Shown: in pieces, positions 23,879 through 36,402 of the stretch | Position numbering within the stretch: position 1 is the first letter of the stretch | How the letters are laid out: each line of letters opens with the position of its first letter | Origin: Bostrychus sinensis | Taxonomy: Eukaryota; Chordata; Actinopteri; Gobiiformes; Eleotridae | Assembly (NCBI GenBank): GCA_020698575.1 | Contig: CM036239.1 | Coordinates: forward strand, 44,481,763-44,545,762 | DNA: 64,000 nucleotides | Direction of reading: 5' to 3' | Position numbers and translations under genes: made by a program | The notes under the pieces: generated by a model | What the model was told of the DNA's origin: nothing | Database searches by the model: none | What the model saw: the letters and a program-made list of their open reading frames with translations, nothing else

Positions 23879-23990
23879 AGTGTTGGGTTAGCTACTTAAA
23901 AAAGTGACCAGTTGCTGTTACTCCCTCACAAAAGTAACATAGTTAGTTTACTTTTGGATTACTTCCCAGCAAGAGAAATATAAATTAACC
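23879..23990 (+). mobile_element. CAGTGTTGGG-type element fragment
   Basis: CAGTGTTGGGTTAGCTACTT, then GTTGCTGTTACTCCCTCACA and AAGTAACATAGTTAGTTTAC, the start of a widespread fish element with AGTAAC-rich subterminal repeats. The right end was not found. Confidence 0.45.
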
Positions 23991-24049
23991 CAATTCTAAA
24001 CAGATGAAGCCTATAGCCTCACTATTGTTTTAGCAGCAGTATTATTTCT

Positions 24050-25060
24050 CTCTTACTACAGACTTTCAGGCAGAGTTTCAGTTGCATTCACTTCAGCAGG
24101 GCTGCCTGAGACAAGAAAAACTCCCCTTTCAGTTCAGCTGCCTCTGCCCCTGTGCAGCGTTCAAAAACAGACTGATCTACTGTGGACAGTCATTTGATTT
24201 CACTACATTTAGGCTAAAATGTGGTTGTTGTTGTTGTTGTTGTTAGCGCCAAAGCGGTGCGCATCTCATTTTATTCCGCTGTCTCCACTGACAACAGCGC
24301 CAAATGACACACAAACAGCTCGATACACGCGCAGAGACAAGAGGACGGCACACAGAGGTGACGAGCGGCTGCGGTGCACATTAATGCTGGGACACACCGG
24401 GGCGATCATCGAGTATAAAAATATAATCCTCCTCTAAGGCAAACAGCTGCAATAATCCAGTCTCATTTATTCATTACTGTGATCAGACCAGTTTAATCTA
24501 GTGCGTATAATTATTATTGACTGATAAATACTTGAGTTAAACACGTGTGTTGCAGAGATTTGTTTACTAGAGTTTGTGGAGTTTAGTGACTAGCGCCACC
24601 TGCTATTGTAAATAGTTATTACGTTTTGCACATGCGCACTGCTCGGTTGTGAGTCTGAATCGCTTCGGTGTCTGCAGCTACTTTCAGTGGTGACAAGGGG
24701 AGACGTGAGGAGCCGAGCAGTCGCCCCGCTTCTGCTGACAGTGGTCGGGCGTTGGGTTGGTGTGTCCCAGGCTTTAGGAGCAGAGGAGTGAACAGATGAA
24801 ATAAAAGTAAGAAACATATTAGCACTAGGCCTATTTGTTTACTTAGGGGCCATTTAGACGACAACACATTTTGACGAATTCGCAAAGGTTTGATTGCGGC
24901 TCCGTTTTCCAAATCTGCAATCTTTTGAAAATGCTAGAGGAGGTGTTTTGGTCTCACAGCAGGGAGCCGCTAAGAGCTACTCTGCACTTGTGTGAACTGT
25001 CAAAACAGGATCCTCACTGAACCGATGATGTACCAGTCACAATCTGAACAGTAATTGAAA
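24050..25060. other. no gene seen; repeat fragment
   Basis: Short (GTT)n at 24224-24243, a GC-richer patch around 24250-24400 and 24590-24800 with ORFs up to 97 codons on the minus strand, and a repeat end at 24846. No recognisable domains. Confidence 0.4.
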
Positions 25061-25310
25061 TTTAGAAATACTTTTGGACAGTGTTGCATTAGCATTTCAC
25101 ATTTAATAACGTAGAATAACCTAGTACATGCATGGAATCATCTTCTTTTGGGGAGCTGTTACTTTGACTTTGCAGAGAACATTTGGATTAGCTGTCTGTT
25201 GCCCCCTGCTGGCAACATTGGGGAATGGACAATGAAAAATGGCTAATTAGTACACTTATAAGCAACATGACGCTAACAGATAGATAAAAGTGCTGACTGC
25301 TTTGAGGCGA
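25060..25310 (-). mobile_element. family A, variant B fragment
   Basis: TTTGGGGAGCTGTTACTTTG, GCCCCCTGCTGGCAACATTG and TAGATAAAAGTGCTGACTGC reproduce, in reverse, the variant module of 49605-50129 (CCAGCAGGGGGCAGCAGACA, GTAACAGCTCCCCAAAAGAA). Confidence 0.55.
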
Positions 25311-25369
25311 ACGTGGGTCACAGTCAGGCTGATTATTCTTTCAATGTCCAGTTATTTGAACCCTAATGT

Positions 25370-25590
25370 GTTATCTACATGAAATTAATGTAATGGCAGG
25401 AAAGTGGGGGGGTATATTGTGTCGAGTCCTTGCCCATGTAAATGTGTTTAGTGTGACCAGTAGTGGTTGGAGAGGGCATAGGGGTAGAATGGCAGCCATG
25501 TCTCTGTTAGGCTGCCCCAATGAATGAATAATGCACCTAACTGTAAAGGGACTTTGAGTGTCTAGAAAAGCACTATAAAAAGGCCAATAC
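25370..25590 (+). mobile_element. SINE-type fragment
   Basis: GGGACTTTGAGTGTCTAGAA and AAGCACTATAAAA are the reverse complement of the tail shared by the SINEs at 42297-42592 and 63497-63847. The tRNA-like head is missing or decayed. Confidence 0.45.
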
Positions 25591-25609
25591 ATTACAGCAC
25601 AGCCCTAAT

Positions 25610-26330
25610 CTACCCATATCACTTTGCAAATAAAGTCATCAGTTTTAAACAAATCTTTAATGACAGACGTTTTAAACAGTTATTCCCCTCTTCTCTGTGC
25701 CCAGATGAGGCTCAGACAGTCTGAAGGGAAAGTGGGAAATCCCCACAGCGAGCTGATCCTCTGCCACTGACTGATGTCATAATTTTTCACTCAATTCTAA
25801 ACCAAACAATAAATATTGGACAGCTCAGTTGTTCTCAAAGGCTGCGCTGTTTGCACAACACGGCCTGTCTGAACACGCTAAAGTGTAGAGGTGTTCCTAT
25901 TGTCAGCCCCTGAAAGCAAAACCTGAAGACATATCGACTTCATTTACCGACATGTTGAAACTGAATATGACAGATAAAAGTATGACCTCTTTTTGGATTG
26001 ATACAACACGCCTTCTACTTCTGCAAAAAGCTAAAGTTTTGCCAGTGCGGTCTTTGTGAGCTAAATCTTTGATCAACACGGGTAAAAAAGAACAACTCAA
26101 GGAGCCAAGGCTGGATTTATCACGTGTAGCAGCCATATTGTACTCATTAATGACTGGCAAACATGAAGAAAGTATGAGTTAATTGCAGTGACATTCCCGC
26201 CAACATATAAACTGCGGCTGTGCCAGTGCTTTTCCATGAGAAGTGATTGAAAATCCACTCCTTGTATAGTCCCAAAAATCAGAAAAAGATGAAACTAAAT
26301 GCACTGATGCAAACATTTAAAAATTAAATC
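25610..26330. other. candidate conserved non-coding region
   Basis: Non-repetitive: AAATAAAGTCATCAGTTTTA, TCTTTAATGACAGACGTTTT, GAAAGTGGGAAATCCCCACA, TGATGTCATAATTTTTCACT (contains a CRE/AP-1-like TGATGTCA). No coding signal apart from an 85-codon ORF without features. The role is inference. Confidence 0.25.
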
Positions 26331-26651
26331 CAGAGTGCATTCTTTTTTTTACCAAACCACCCATACTGTCACTGTGTCAACCAATGTATTCTCAACTAGT
26401 AATATATGGACATGTGGTTCTTGCCCTATCTCATCTTATAATGTGTTTGAAATTGTATGTTGATGGGTAGGGTTGGCCACAGACCCCAGCGCTAACTCCT
26501 AAACCCCCAAACATCACCATTGGGCGTGGGTTAGATGCTGATTTCTGTACTTCTGAAATTTAATGGGAGATATAGTAAACCAAAAGATGTTTGAGGGAAA
26601 AGTTAGAAATCTTGGTTTAAATGTGGATGCACCAAACTTTTACCTTCTGTG

Positions 26652-26815
26652 GGGCAGCTGTGGTGCAGTGGGTTAAGTGGTCACTCATCAGCCGGAGGGT
26701 TACTGGTTCAAACCTTGCTCCAAGTGCATACTGTCATTGTGTCCCGGAGCAAAAGACACTTCACCTACTTTGTGACAGGAAAGGCATCTGAGGTGAAACC
26801 CTGCCAAATCATAAT
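26652..26815 (+). mobile_element. tRNA-derived SINE
   Basis: GGGGCAGCTGTGGTGCAGTG with an A-box-like TGGTGCAGTGG and a B-box-like GGTTCAAACCTTG, followed by CACTTCACCTAC and an AATAAAATAATTAAA tail. Reads as a tRNA-headed fish SINE. Confidence 0.6.
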
Positions 26816-27104
26816 AAAATAATTAAAGTACTGAGGTTTATGCTGCAATCAGGATGTTGAAGAAGCAATATTTAGAATCAATGGTGAAAATTTACATTGA
26901 TTCTATGTTATTAATTGTTACATTTTGCCATCAAAAATGTGATATTGCTGACTTATTGCAGAATGCTTTATAAATAAGTAATATAAATGTTTGAGTGAAT
27001 AATTTGTATTTCTAAAGAGTTCATTGGAGTCAAATGTGCAAAAACAGTACCATGAGTATGACACATTGTTTGCTTTTTAGGTTTAATAATAATAATCTCA
27101 GTCT

Positions 27105-27250
27105 AAATAATAATAAAATTAGTCTTATATAGCACTTTTCTAAACTCTCAAAGTCGCTTTTACATTTAAGTCGATTACTCTTTCACCCCTCAGTCACACT
27201 CCGTGGTGGTAAACCACTTCTGTAGCCACAGCTGCCCTGGGACATGGCTG
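27105..27250 (-). mobile_element. SINE body fragment
   Basis: AGTCTTATATAGCACTTTTC, CCTCAGTCACACTCCGTGGT and AGCCACAGCTGCCCTGGGAC match the bodies at 42297 and 63497. The tRNA head is absent. Confidence 0.55.
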
Positions 27251-27465
27251 CCATTGTGCACTCTTTGATCAGTAGTGATAGGCGAGTCGAAATCACAATA
27301 ATGATATATCAATACTTACACAATACTCATTTGGGTATTGATTGTCGTTTTGGGTTGACTTACTTCAGTGTTTTGTACCAAAGCACCCCCACTCAGCAGC
27401 ATTTTGGTCTGGTCTATCCATGTCATGTGACAGGAAGTAAGCTGTTTTGTTTGTTCTACTAACAT

Positions 27466-27900
27466 TAGGCTCGTTTCAGATGAACTGCGCCTCACCTGGA
27501 CTCTGGATGAGAGTGCACGGCTGCAACAGGAGGAGGGGAAAAAAGGAGTCTGCACTGAAGTCAGACCACGCAGCATCAGCCTGAAATGCACTTCTCACAC
27601 GTGTTGGATATGATTTTGAAAAATAAATGCATTAAACTGACTTGTAAGAACTTTTCTGTCTCATGCTTGACCAATGTCTGTGCGTTAATGAGGCGCTGTT
27701 TAAGAGCATACAACATAAGGCACATTCAGCAGCGGTTCTTAGCTTTTATGTCTACATATATTTACATATTACATAAGTTAAACAGCTTCTTGTAACAGCA
27801 GATATCGTGCACAAGCTCTTTAAAAATACTACTTCACTCTGGGCAGCGGTGCAAAAGGTTTATCCAGGTCAAAATTGTGGCGTTAGTCGTTATTTGACAG
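27466..27900 (+). repeat. dispersed repeat shared with 21601-21800
   Basis: TAGGCTCGTTTCAGATGAAC and CTTCTCACACGTGTTGG match 21606-21761; TTATCCAGGTCAAAATTGTG at 27861 matches 21762. In the 21-kb copy these blocks are adjacent, here they are 250 bp apart, so 27607-27859 looks like an insertion. Confidence 0.45.
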
Positions 27901-28905
27901 AAAAAGAGACTGGCTTTTTGTATAAATGCCTTTTACGTAAAAAAAATAATAAGTGTAAATATGATAGGAACACCATGACCAAGAGGCAGTGTAAAAAGTT
28001 GCACCCCTGCAGGTTTGACAAACAGAATTTGGCGACTCCTGGTCTCAGCTCAGAGACTTATGAAAACACTCACACCCTGTTATCAGATTAAGTCTCTACA
28101 AAAGACTCAGCATCAACAAAAGAACAAATATTTCCAGGTTTTAAAGAAAAGAGCTCGATTAGCACAGTACCGTGTTGGTTTTTCTGTGCCGCAGCCCCCC
28201 TCCACGTCTTCATTCCTCTCTTTGCTTTTCATTTGTTCGGACTGTCGACAGCTCGCTCAGCCTGAAATAAAAACCGTTAGTGTTTGTTTGCTCATTGTCA
28301 GCGCGAGGCCTTTCCCATCAGTCTCAGAGACACTCATTGCTTTTGAAAACTCTCTGGATTAGAGTTGGAGGTGGGCTTGAAGTGTGGCACACAACAAGGA
28401 ATGTACCGAAAGCCATTGCTCACCTGAGAATAATACACTTTACTTATGTTGAAGTAGTGTGTGTAGAAATTTGGTGCCTTTACAGAAATTTTTATTTTTA
28501 CTCAGATTAAAACCAAAGTTGGAAGCACAGAAATAAGGGGACGGGGGGATTTGGTGTGGAGGAAGTGGTGACTGTTTCAACTTTTTTTTGACTAAATATT
28601 TGCGCTATAATGGTCCCAAGCCTGGTAAAATGGGGGATGTGTCAGGAAGGACATCTGGAGCAAAACCTATGCTCTGTTTTTCACTTTAACCCTATGTTAA
28701 TGTGTAAAGTATTTTTTTCAAGTGGATTTTCCCCATTGTTAGTTTGTGTATTAAATCAAGGGTAACAGACATTATTTATTACCATTGCCCGCCATATTTG
28801 TTGCTTCAGTTTGGCTTTTTTAGCCCTCTCAAAAAATGCAATCTCCCACAGTTGTCAGCGATTACGTCCCAAGAAGGAGTGGGACAAAGAACAAGTACCC
28901 AACTA

Positions 28906-29340
28906 TATATACACTGCCTGCTCAAAAAAAAAAAATAAAAAAATAAAAATGTTGCCACCTGGAATTAGCAAAGTAAATAGGTAAGAACCTCTCTGCAGTT
29001 GCTCAGGTCTGGGTTCAGTAACATTATGTGCCCAAAGAATGAGGTCAGCTGATTACCTGAATATACTGACTAACCAGGTTACTCCATCAATGGATTTTTT
29101 TTTCTTCCCTGATGGCACTGGGCTTATTCCAAGATGACAATGCCAAGATTCAAAATGTGAAAGAGTGGTTCAGGAAGCATGAGACATCATTTTCACTCAT
29201 GGACTGGCACTACAGAATCCAGACCTTAACCCACAGATAATCTTTGTGATGTGCTATACATTTTGAGTTTATTTGGTAATGGATTAAGGCTATACTTAGT
29301 TTATTGTTGTGTTATCAGCACAGTATAAGAGTGAAAATCC
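28906..29340 (+). pseudogene. Tc1/mariner-like transposase relic
   Basis: Begins TATACACTGCCTGCTC, the Tc1-type TIR. At 29128-29238 the frame reads FQDDNAKIQNVKEWF, then KHETSFSLMDW, the QDNDAKIH...EWFxxHExSFxHMDWP segment around the second catalytic aspartate of Tc1-like transposases. The DW-PxxSPDLNP motif is broken and the frame ends in a stop. Confidence 0.7.
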
Positions 29341-29888
29341 GTATTAAAGGGAAAATGGGTTACTGGTTATTGCCACTTACCAGTGTTAGTGTACTAATAA
29401 CATCGAATAATATGTTATTTATCTAAAAAAATATTTAAATATCACCTTGAACCAATAACATTAATAAAAGCACTTATTTTTGCATTTTATGTGTCATGTC
29501 ATAACACTTGCAGAACTCTTACCTGGACAAATAAAGGCTAACCTACAGAACTATAACCACAATTCAGCCTGAACTGAAAGCTAATATATATATATATATA
29601 TATTTTTTTTTACTATAGGCTTTGTTTATACTAACCAAAGTATAGAAAATCACTGACCTTATCCTTTAACCTTTCACAGCGCTATATTTGTAAAAACACC
29701 TTTCAGAAACCAGACCAATAAAGCTATTAACTGCTCTGTCAACAAGCTCTAGTCGACCTCTGACCTCTCGTTTTAGGCTCTCCTATAGGTCAAACACACG
29801 AGGCGCAAAGTAAGTGCTTGACCCTAACAGCAGACAACAACACTGATGTTTGCTTCACTAAAGTGATTTCTTGAATAGTGACGACATC

Positions 29889-30139
29889 GGTAACACTTTA
29901 TAATAAGGTATATACAAACATTAGTTAATTATGAACTATTAATAAACATATAATGAATTATTATTAATAAATATTAGCAACCAAAGAGATAACGTGCTTG
30001 TTCATTATTAACTAATGGTTTATAAATAGCAAACAACTTAAAGTACATATCATTAACTCTTTCCTTGCTAACATTTATTAATAATTAGTTCATGATTAAC
30101 TAATGCTTGTAAATGATTTATAGATATACCTTATTGTGG
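29889..30139. mobile_element. MITE, GTAACACTTTATAATAAGG type
   Basis: GGTAACACTTTATAATAAGG at the left; TATACCTTATTGTGG at the right is its decayed inverted partner. Interior TTAGTTAATTATGAACTATT and its inverted match make the copy palindromic. Confidence 0.6.
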
Positions 30140-30192
30140 CAGATAGAGGGAGTGGTGCAATAGGCCTTACTCCACACCACATTGGAATAGCC

Positions 30193-31488
30193 CAGTGGTT
30201 CCCAAAGTGGGGTCCGGGGCCCCCTGGGGGTCCGCAAAGGTACTGCAGGGAGGCCCCCAGAGGCTGTCTATATTAAGTACATAAAAAGAAATTGAGTTTG
30301 AAATGCACTGTAAAAAACAATGCTGCAAAAACTCAAGGCAACAGGATCCCTCAAGATTTTTGAGTTTTGGTGACCAACTCAAAATCTCAAGTTTTCAACA
30401 ACAAATTTTTTTTTACTCACCAAATTTAACATTCATTACATCTAAAAACTTGAAATTTTAAGTTTTACTCACTGTCTTTATTTTTTCCAACTCATCTTAC
30501 AGCCAACTGACTCCACTAGTCAGAAAAAGTATTATTGATAATAATAAAAACAAAATATACTACATTTAACAAAAGAATAACTTTTTCTGAACACTGTAAG
30601 TTGGCTGTAAGATGAGTAAAAAAATAATGATAGAGAGAAAAACTTAAAAATTAGATTTTTGGTTGGCCCCAAAAATCTGAGGGATCCTTTGCCTTGAGTT
30701 ATTAAGTTTTTGCAGCATTTCTTTTTTTTTTTTTTTTTTACAGTGTATTTGTTTAAAAATATAACTTTAAAACACTTTTTAGCCAATAGTCAGTATCTTT
30801 TGTATTTTTTTTTTATAGAAATATATGGAGTAACTTGGGACCGAGGGAAGTTGTATTGTTGGCGGTCCATGTGGGATTTTGGTAAATTTAAGGGGGCCGC
30901 TAAAAAGTGTTTTAAAGTTATATTTTTAAACAAATACACTGTAAAAAAAAATGAAATGCTGCAAAAACTCAATAACTCAAGGCAAAGGATCCCTCAAGAT
31001 CCCTCATGTTCATACGTCTAAAAACTTTTCTAATTTTTAAGTTTTTCTCTCTATCATTATTTTTTTACTCATCTTACAGCCAACTTACAGTGTTCAGAAA
31101 AAGTTATTCTTTTGTTAAATGTAGTATATTTTGTTTTTATTATTATCAATAATACTTTTTCTGAACAGTGGAGTCAGTTGGCTGTAAGATGAGTTGGAAA
31201 AAATAAAGACAGTGAGTAAAACTTAAAATGTCAAGTTTTTAGATGTATGAATGTTAAATTTGGTGAGTAAAAAAAAAAATTTGTTGTTGAAAACTTGAGA
31301 TTTTGAGTTGATCACCAAAACTCAAAAATCTTGAGGGATCCTGTTGCATTGAGTTTTTGCAGCATTGTTTTTTACAGTGCATTTCAAACTCAATTTCTTT
31401 TTATGTACTTAATATAGACAGCCTCTGGGGCCCCCCCTGGAGTACCTTCGCGGACCCCCAGGGGGCCCCGGACCCCACTTTGGGAAGT
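30193..31488. repeat. long inverted repeat of a composite hAT-MITE
   Basis: Left arm about 30193-30785, spacer about 115 bp, right arm about 30900-31488 in reverse complement. Each arm holds a hAT-type end (CAGTGGTTCCCAAAGTGGGG), an inner MITE (CACTGTAAAAAACAATGCTG ... TTTTTTACAGTG) and a smaller palindrome built on CTCATCTTACAGCCAACT. The arms are near-identical by eye. No target duplication found. Confidence 0.85.
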
Positions 31489-31844
31489 GTTAACAAGAAA
31501 TTTTTACATGTAACAGATCAAACTGTAACAATTTTGAGATATCTTTCTTATTGAGCTCTATATAGTGATGGTTATTCCGAGGGCTCATGAGCCAGTGAAC
31601 CACTTTGAGACAACATTGCTGCTTTGAATCATTTAATACAGACCCCTGCTGGCTGTCTGTGAGAACTGCATCCGATTGGAATACATGAAAAGGATTGAAA
31701 TAAAGCCTTGCTCGTAGTGGTCACATGATCTGAAGCAGGGATTGTATCATTTGTCTCGAAACACAAAATATCGATACTGCAAAACCTCACTAGCTATACT
31801 GTATGTTTGTGGTTAACCTGACACACCTCCTACTTTCTTTTTGA

Positions 31845-32145
31845 AAGCAGAACAGTCTGGCTTCTCAGTCACAGTGAACCGTAACAACTTCAAACAAACA
31901 GACTTCCTCCACAACTGGCTTCTGCTGCTGTCCCTGTTCAGAAATAAGTACAAAGCTGCTCAGAATGCGACGTATTCTGCTGTTTTTTTTTTTTTTTTTG
32001 GGCAAAACCTGCAAGAATCCACCATGTTTGTTTAGGTTACATGTCAGCGGTGCACTGCTTACATCCCACCCTTTGTTTCTCTGATTGGTTATACTCCGCT
32101 TGTCATTGTTCCGCCCATAGAAACAAAACTCAGACCATATAAAAT
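31845..32145 (+). repeat. dispersed repeat, family C
   Basis: TTCAAACAAACAGACTTCCT, CAACTGGCTTCTGCTGCTGT, ATAAGTACAAAGCTGCTCA, TCTGATTGGTTATACTCCGC match 14190-14290 and 9280-9470. A T-run of 18 lies at 31983-32000. Confidence 0.5.
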
Positions 32146-32988
32146 AGGAAAAGAGTTCATCTGGCTTCTCTGGCTGTTCGCATTAGCCGCAATAGTTAAG
32201 TTTGCCCACCCAACATTGTGCATCCCAAAGTATGGCTTGATTCTAAACAAGGTAATTTCCTGCTGCAGTCAATATTAGACTTGTGCTGACCCAATAGGTG
32301 ATGCCACATGAAATCAAAAACCATTTAATATGTGTTGAATTTAGTCACTGACGTCACAAAGCCAATGTATTATATCATGTTTTTCCACAAGCATATTCCA
32401 AACACATTTTCCTTGTGTTACAACAACAAGGACGTGTTTTCAGTCATTTTGGGATAACAGTTAAGCTCTGAGTCCATCTTTGTAGAGTTGATGTTTCTTT
32501 GCATGGTTTTTGTTGACAATAGTAGAAGTATAGAAAATCCTTTGAGGACAGTGAGTGATTAAACACAAGGGTCCATTTATTCTGAGAAATGATGCTTGGT
32601 TCACTCAAATCCCAGGGAACACAGACAATCGGCCACAGTTTTTCACTGCATAAAGTGTAGCCAAAACCACTACCAGTCAACACACAGACAGAGAGCCTTC
32701 AGCCAAGAAGCGATGACAGAAACTCTGACAACCACTGAATGAATATAAAATGGAGTTTTGTGCAATTTCATGATCATTAATTGTAATTGTGATTATATAG
32801 CCTTTATTATGTGACTACAGTTACCAAGCACTTTCTTTTATTGAAATATGTAACCATAGCCTTTCCTTATTCTGTAATAGTCAGGTCTTTATTGATTTCT
32901 GATTGTAGAATCTGAGCTAACTGAAATAGCTTAAGTCTATTTGAACTACAGTAGCTATCTCTAACTAGCAGGCTCTGATTACATAGAG
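32146..32988. other. no gene seen
   Basis: AT-rich with one 79-codon ORF (32444-32683, minus) lacking features. No terminal repeats noticed. Confidence 0.45.
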
Positions 32989-33292
32989 CAGTCATTCCCA
33001 GAGCCAAGAGTGTCGGGGCCCCTTAAATTTCCAAAAATCCAGCACAGATCCCCATCTAAAGAACTTCCCTTTATTCAAAAGACTGTCAGGGTTTCACCTT
33101 AGATTTCTATGAAAATGTTACATGTTGGCTAGAAACCTGTTTGAAAGTAGTATTTTTAAACAAGTATAAATGACTGGACGTTTCAAACTCAATTTATTTT
33201 TATGTACTTAATCCAGACAACTTCTAGGGGCCCCACCTGCAGTATCTTGATGCCCCCCAGGGGGCCTTGGAGCCCTCTTTTACACTGACAGT
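32989..33292 (-). mobile_element. hAT-like element, unoccupied copy
   Basis: CAGTCATTCCCAGAGCC at the left; CCCAGGGGGCCTTGGAGCCC and CACTGACAG at the right. In reverse it reads TTGAGTTTGAAACGTCCAGT where the 30-kb and 38.8-kb copies carry the inner MITE. Confidence 0.55.
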
Positions 33293-34739
33293 AGAGTATT
33301 CAAAAAGAAGAAAGATGTTTTAGATGATGTCTCAGATGAAAGATTCCTAATCAAAAACTTAACAAAAAACAGACAAAAAGACAAAAAAAAAAAAAAAAAA
33401 AGAGCTGTTGTACGACTTAAGAGGAGCTGTGACAGATATCAGGCAGTGTCAGATATTTTGGAAGATTCATCACAGAGTCAGACCAGTGCACCCTCATATT
33501 AACAACAACAGCCCCAAACATAAACAATAGCAGAGCAAGCAGCGCTAACTTCCGGATCACCGTCGCTACGATGATGTAAACACACTTCTTACTGACTTTA
33601 GTCATTGCCACAAATCATAGCATATGAACCCTTGCACAGTGTGAATAAGCAGTAGTTTATGATATTACGCATTCCACGTCTGAGTGTATAGCCAGATAAG
33701 GAGGCTGAGGGGCTGGATGGCTTCACAATGCTAGGACTTTCCAATGGGAACTTTGGTTGGTTGCAAGGTAAAACAAAATTATATTTTTTGGTAAGAGCAA
33801 AAGGAAGGAAAGAATACCTCTTTTTGACCTGCAGAGTTCAGTTGTATCATTGGATGTACTTGGCTTCTGCAATTGCACAAGTTGGCAACCATTAAAAAGT
33901 AACTCACTCCTAAAAACTCTTAGTTTAAACTGATTAGCTGCACAAACTGGGCTTTAGTGATACATCTGACTGTATATGGTCCAATCTTTGACATTTCAGT
34001 CATCTTTTTAAATACCACATTTTGGTAGTGAAATACAGGACTGTGCAATTTATCAAATTTCAATTTCAATTATTACACCCAGCGATTACAATAATTATAT
34101 AATCAAGAAAAACTATTAATTACACAAACCTTGAAATATGTTTTGAATGTGCACACTCACTCTGCCCCTCTTCTCTCAAAGCTTGCGCTCAGAGAGTTGA
34201 AACATAGCAACAAAGCAGACTCCTTCAGGTCTAGTTACTGGAGTGAGGAAGCTGCAAGAGAATACACAGAGATATGTAGGGAAGGATGGGTGGGGAGCAC
34301 AGAGACAAACAGTGTTGAATGACTTTTGGTGGGTATAAGAAGGACTTCTGGGAAAATTAGAGGTGCGGTTGTGGTGGAGTAGGGGTGTGGCTGAGGTGAA
34401 GGTGTGAGTAAGATAAGCTGAGGCGTGGCCTATTAACTTCATTAAATTCTAATCGACACTTATGAAGTAGTATTGTCTCGACGTTGCCACACTTTTGCAA
34501 CCTCCTTTTCTCTTGCGCTCTTGTCCCAGTCCTAACTTGCTGCTATGAGGAGGATGTCCCATCATTCACTGGTCCAGGCCCCACTCCCCACCCCACCCCC
34601 ACCCTTGCTTCCACCTCTCTGTCTCTGCCCACTTTTCCAGCATTTAGGGCTTGACTTACTCATTAAGTCACACAGTGTACAGTATTAGATAGAGTGCGTT
34701 TATGATACGGAGTTGAATAATTGAAGTTATGATTGCAGG
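33293..34739. other. no gene seen
   Basis: A-run at 33383-33401, short ORFs only. A repeat-like patch with CATTTCAGTCATCTTTTTAA near 34000 could not be assigned. A C-rich segment (CACCCCACCCCCACCC) is near 34590. Confidence 0.4.
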
Positions 34740-35300
34740 GTGTGTCTAAGTAACTTCTGAGTTCACCTCCAGTGAAGAAACACCAAAAGGCTCCAGCGGC
34801 GATGACAGGATGAGCGGAAACCACCTGGAGTTTAAGCCCCTCTCCAAGGTCACCCCTGCTCATTTCTCTTCTCCTCTGGATTGTGAAAAATCCCCGGGGG
34901 TCGACGCTGCACCGGTCTGGACACATCCAGGCTTAAGCCCACCTCAGACAACAATTACCTCCTTATTGGCAATTTGTTTGGGATTATTTCTGACACTAGT
35001 TTGTCTAAGCGGATATGTCCACGCCGTTAAAGTAAAAACAAGTTTTGAAACTAAATATTTGGCCAGGTGGATGTAGCAGACCACCTCGCCAGACAGTGTT
35101 TTTATTTCACACATTTGGCCACGTTTAATGAAGTCATTTCTTTTGGAAGGCGCGAAAAGTTAAACAAGAAATTGCTGAAGTTCCCAGGTGCAGAAAGCAG
35201 CGTAGCCTGAGGTGGTTTACTGCCAGTGTGACGCTCATAAATCTGCACTCTCATCACTCCTGCCTTTAACACACAGACTATAAAACTTAACAAATATCTG
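34740..35300. other. candidate conserved region with unassigned ORF
   Basis: Non-repetitive. The 88-codon plus ORF (34810-35076) contains one hydrophobic stretch (SLLAICLGLFLTLVCLSGY) that could be a membrane segment, but no family, splice site or upstream exon is visible. More likely non-coding; kept because composition is better than the surroundings. Confidence 0.2.
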
Positions 35301-36059
35301 GTAAAGATGTCTGCAAATATGAAAATGTAAAAGCTTGAGCCAGTACAATATCTGTCACACGGTGTAGTATAAAGCTATGCAAGTAGAACACTGTTGCAAA
35401 TTTTGTTCTAGCTATAGGACATTAAAATGAATGGTTGCCCGCTGTAATGGACAACCAAGCATCTATGAAATGAACCTAGCAACAAAGAAAAACAGCTGGT
35501 TGTTTCAGCCGTGCAATCTCTTTTTCCATTATTTGAAATGAATTAGCTTGGTTCCACCTTTCAGACGAGTTAATTCTCCAAAGGTGGAGCCAATAGACAC
35601 AGAGTAAATGACTAATATTAACTACAAACAAAATTCAGCAGATACAGATAGCTTTTCCGCTAGTTACTCAATGTGTTTGCTATAAAGATTTGGGCGCTAA
35701 TATAGCTCTTTGAGTTTTTATCGTTTGGTGAGATTCACTTTGATGGAAGATGGATGCCTAGCCCATCTAATTTCACTTCGCTAATGCTTTTGCACCTAAC
35801 ATTGGTCAAGGTGAGCATTCAGGTCCATAACTTTTTAGATTATACTCATTCTACCTTAAAGGTCAAAAGGGGTTGCGGGTGATGGGAGCCTTTCCTATCA
35901 ACTATAGACTTTAGGCATATCCTAGACAGTGACCAGTTGTGTTAAAGGTGTTTGATTGCATCTTTAAATTAGGGGTGTCCAAAATGTACTTTCATTGAGG
36001 GCCACATACAAAAAAAAACTGTCTGGAGAGAGTCACTCATTAGAGATTACAGTGTCAAC

Positions 36060-36402
36060 TCACCAGCAAGTCGCATACTGCTCATGATGCTAACAGATAA
36101 ATGAGCTGACTGCTTTGTAGTGACGGCAATGTAAGCACTGAAGTTGAGAATGAGTCTGGTGACGGTGTATGGGCTTTGGAAAGGCGTAGGAGCACTTCCT
36201 GGTTTCATGTGTCTACGTAGAGCCGTGAGACGAGAAGTGTTTTCAGCTCTAGAAAAATGGATGGGCTCAGGATACAGAATTACTCAAACAAGCGTGAATG
36301 AAACAAAATGCTACTCCAGGTTTGGTTTTTGGGTAGATACAACATTATAACATGGTTAAAAGCAAAAAAAAAAAAAGGTTCATTTAGCATAATAGGGGAC
36401 CT
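36060..36402 (-). mobile_element. family A, variant B, inverted
   Basis: ATGCTAACAGATAAATGAGC, GACTGCTTTGTAGTGACGGC, ATTACTCAAACAAGCGTGAA, CATTATAACATGGTTAAAAG, TTTAGCATAATAGGGGACC. Right end of family A with the variant B interior. A-run at 36366-36377. Confidence 0.6.

Noticed and set aside
30532..31021. Similar peptides encoded on both strands (TVYLFKNITLKHFLA)
   Set aside because: An effect of the long inverted repeat, which presents the same sequence on both strands; the elements are non-coding.
34810..35076. 88-codon ORF with a hydrophobic segment
   Set aside because: One hydrophobic run is not enough; no recognisable family, no adjacent exon, start context unremarkable.
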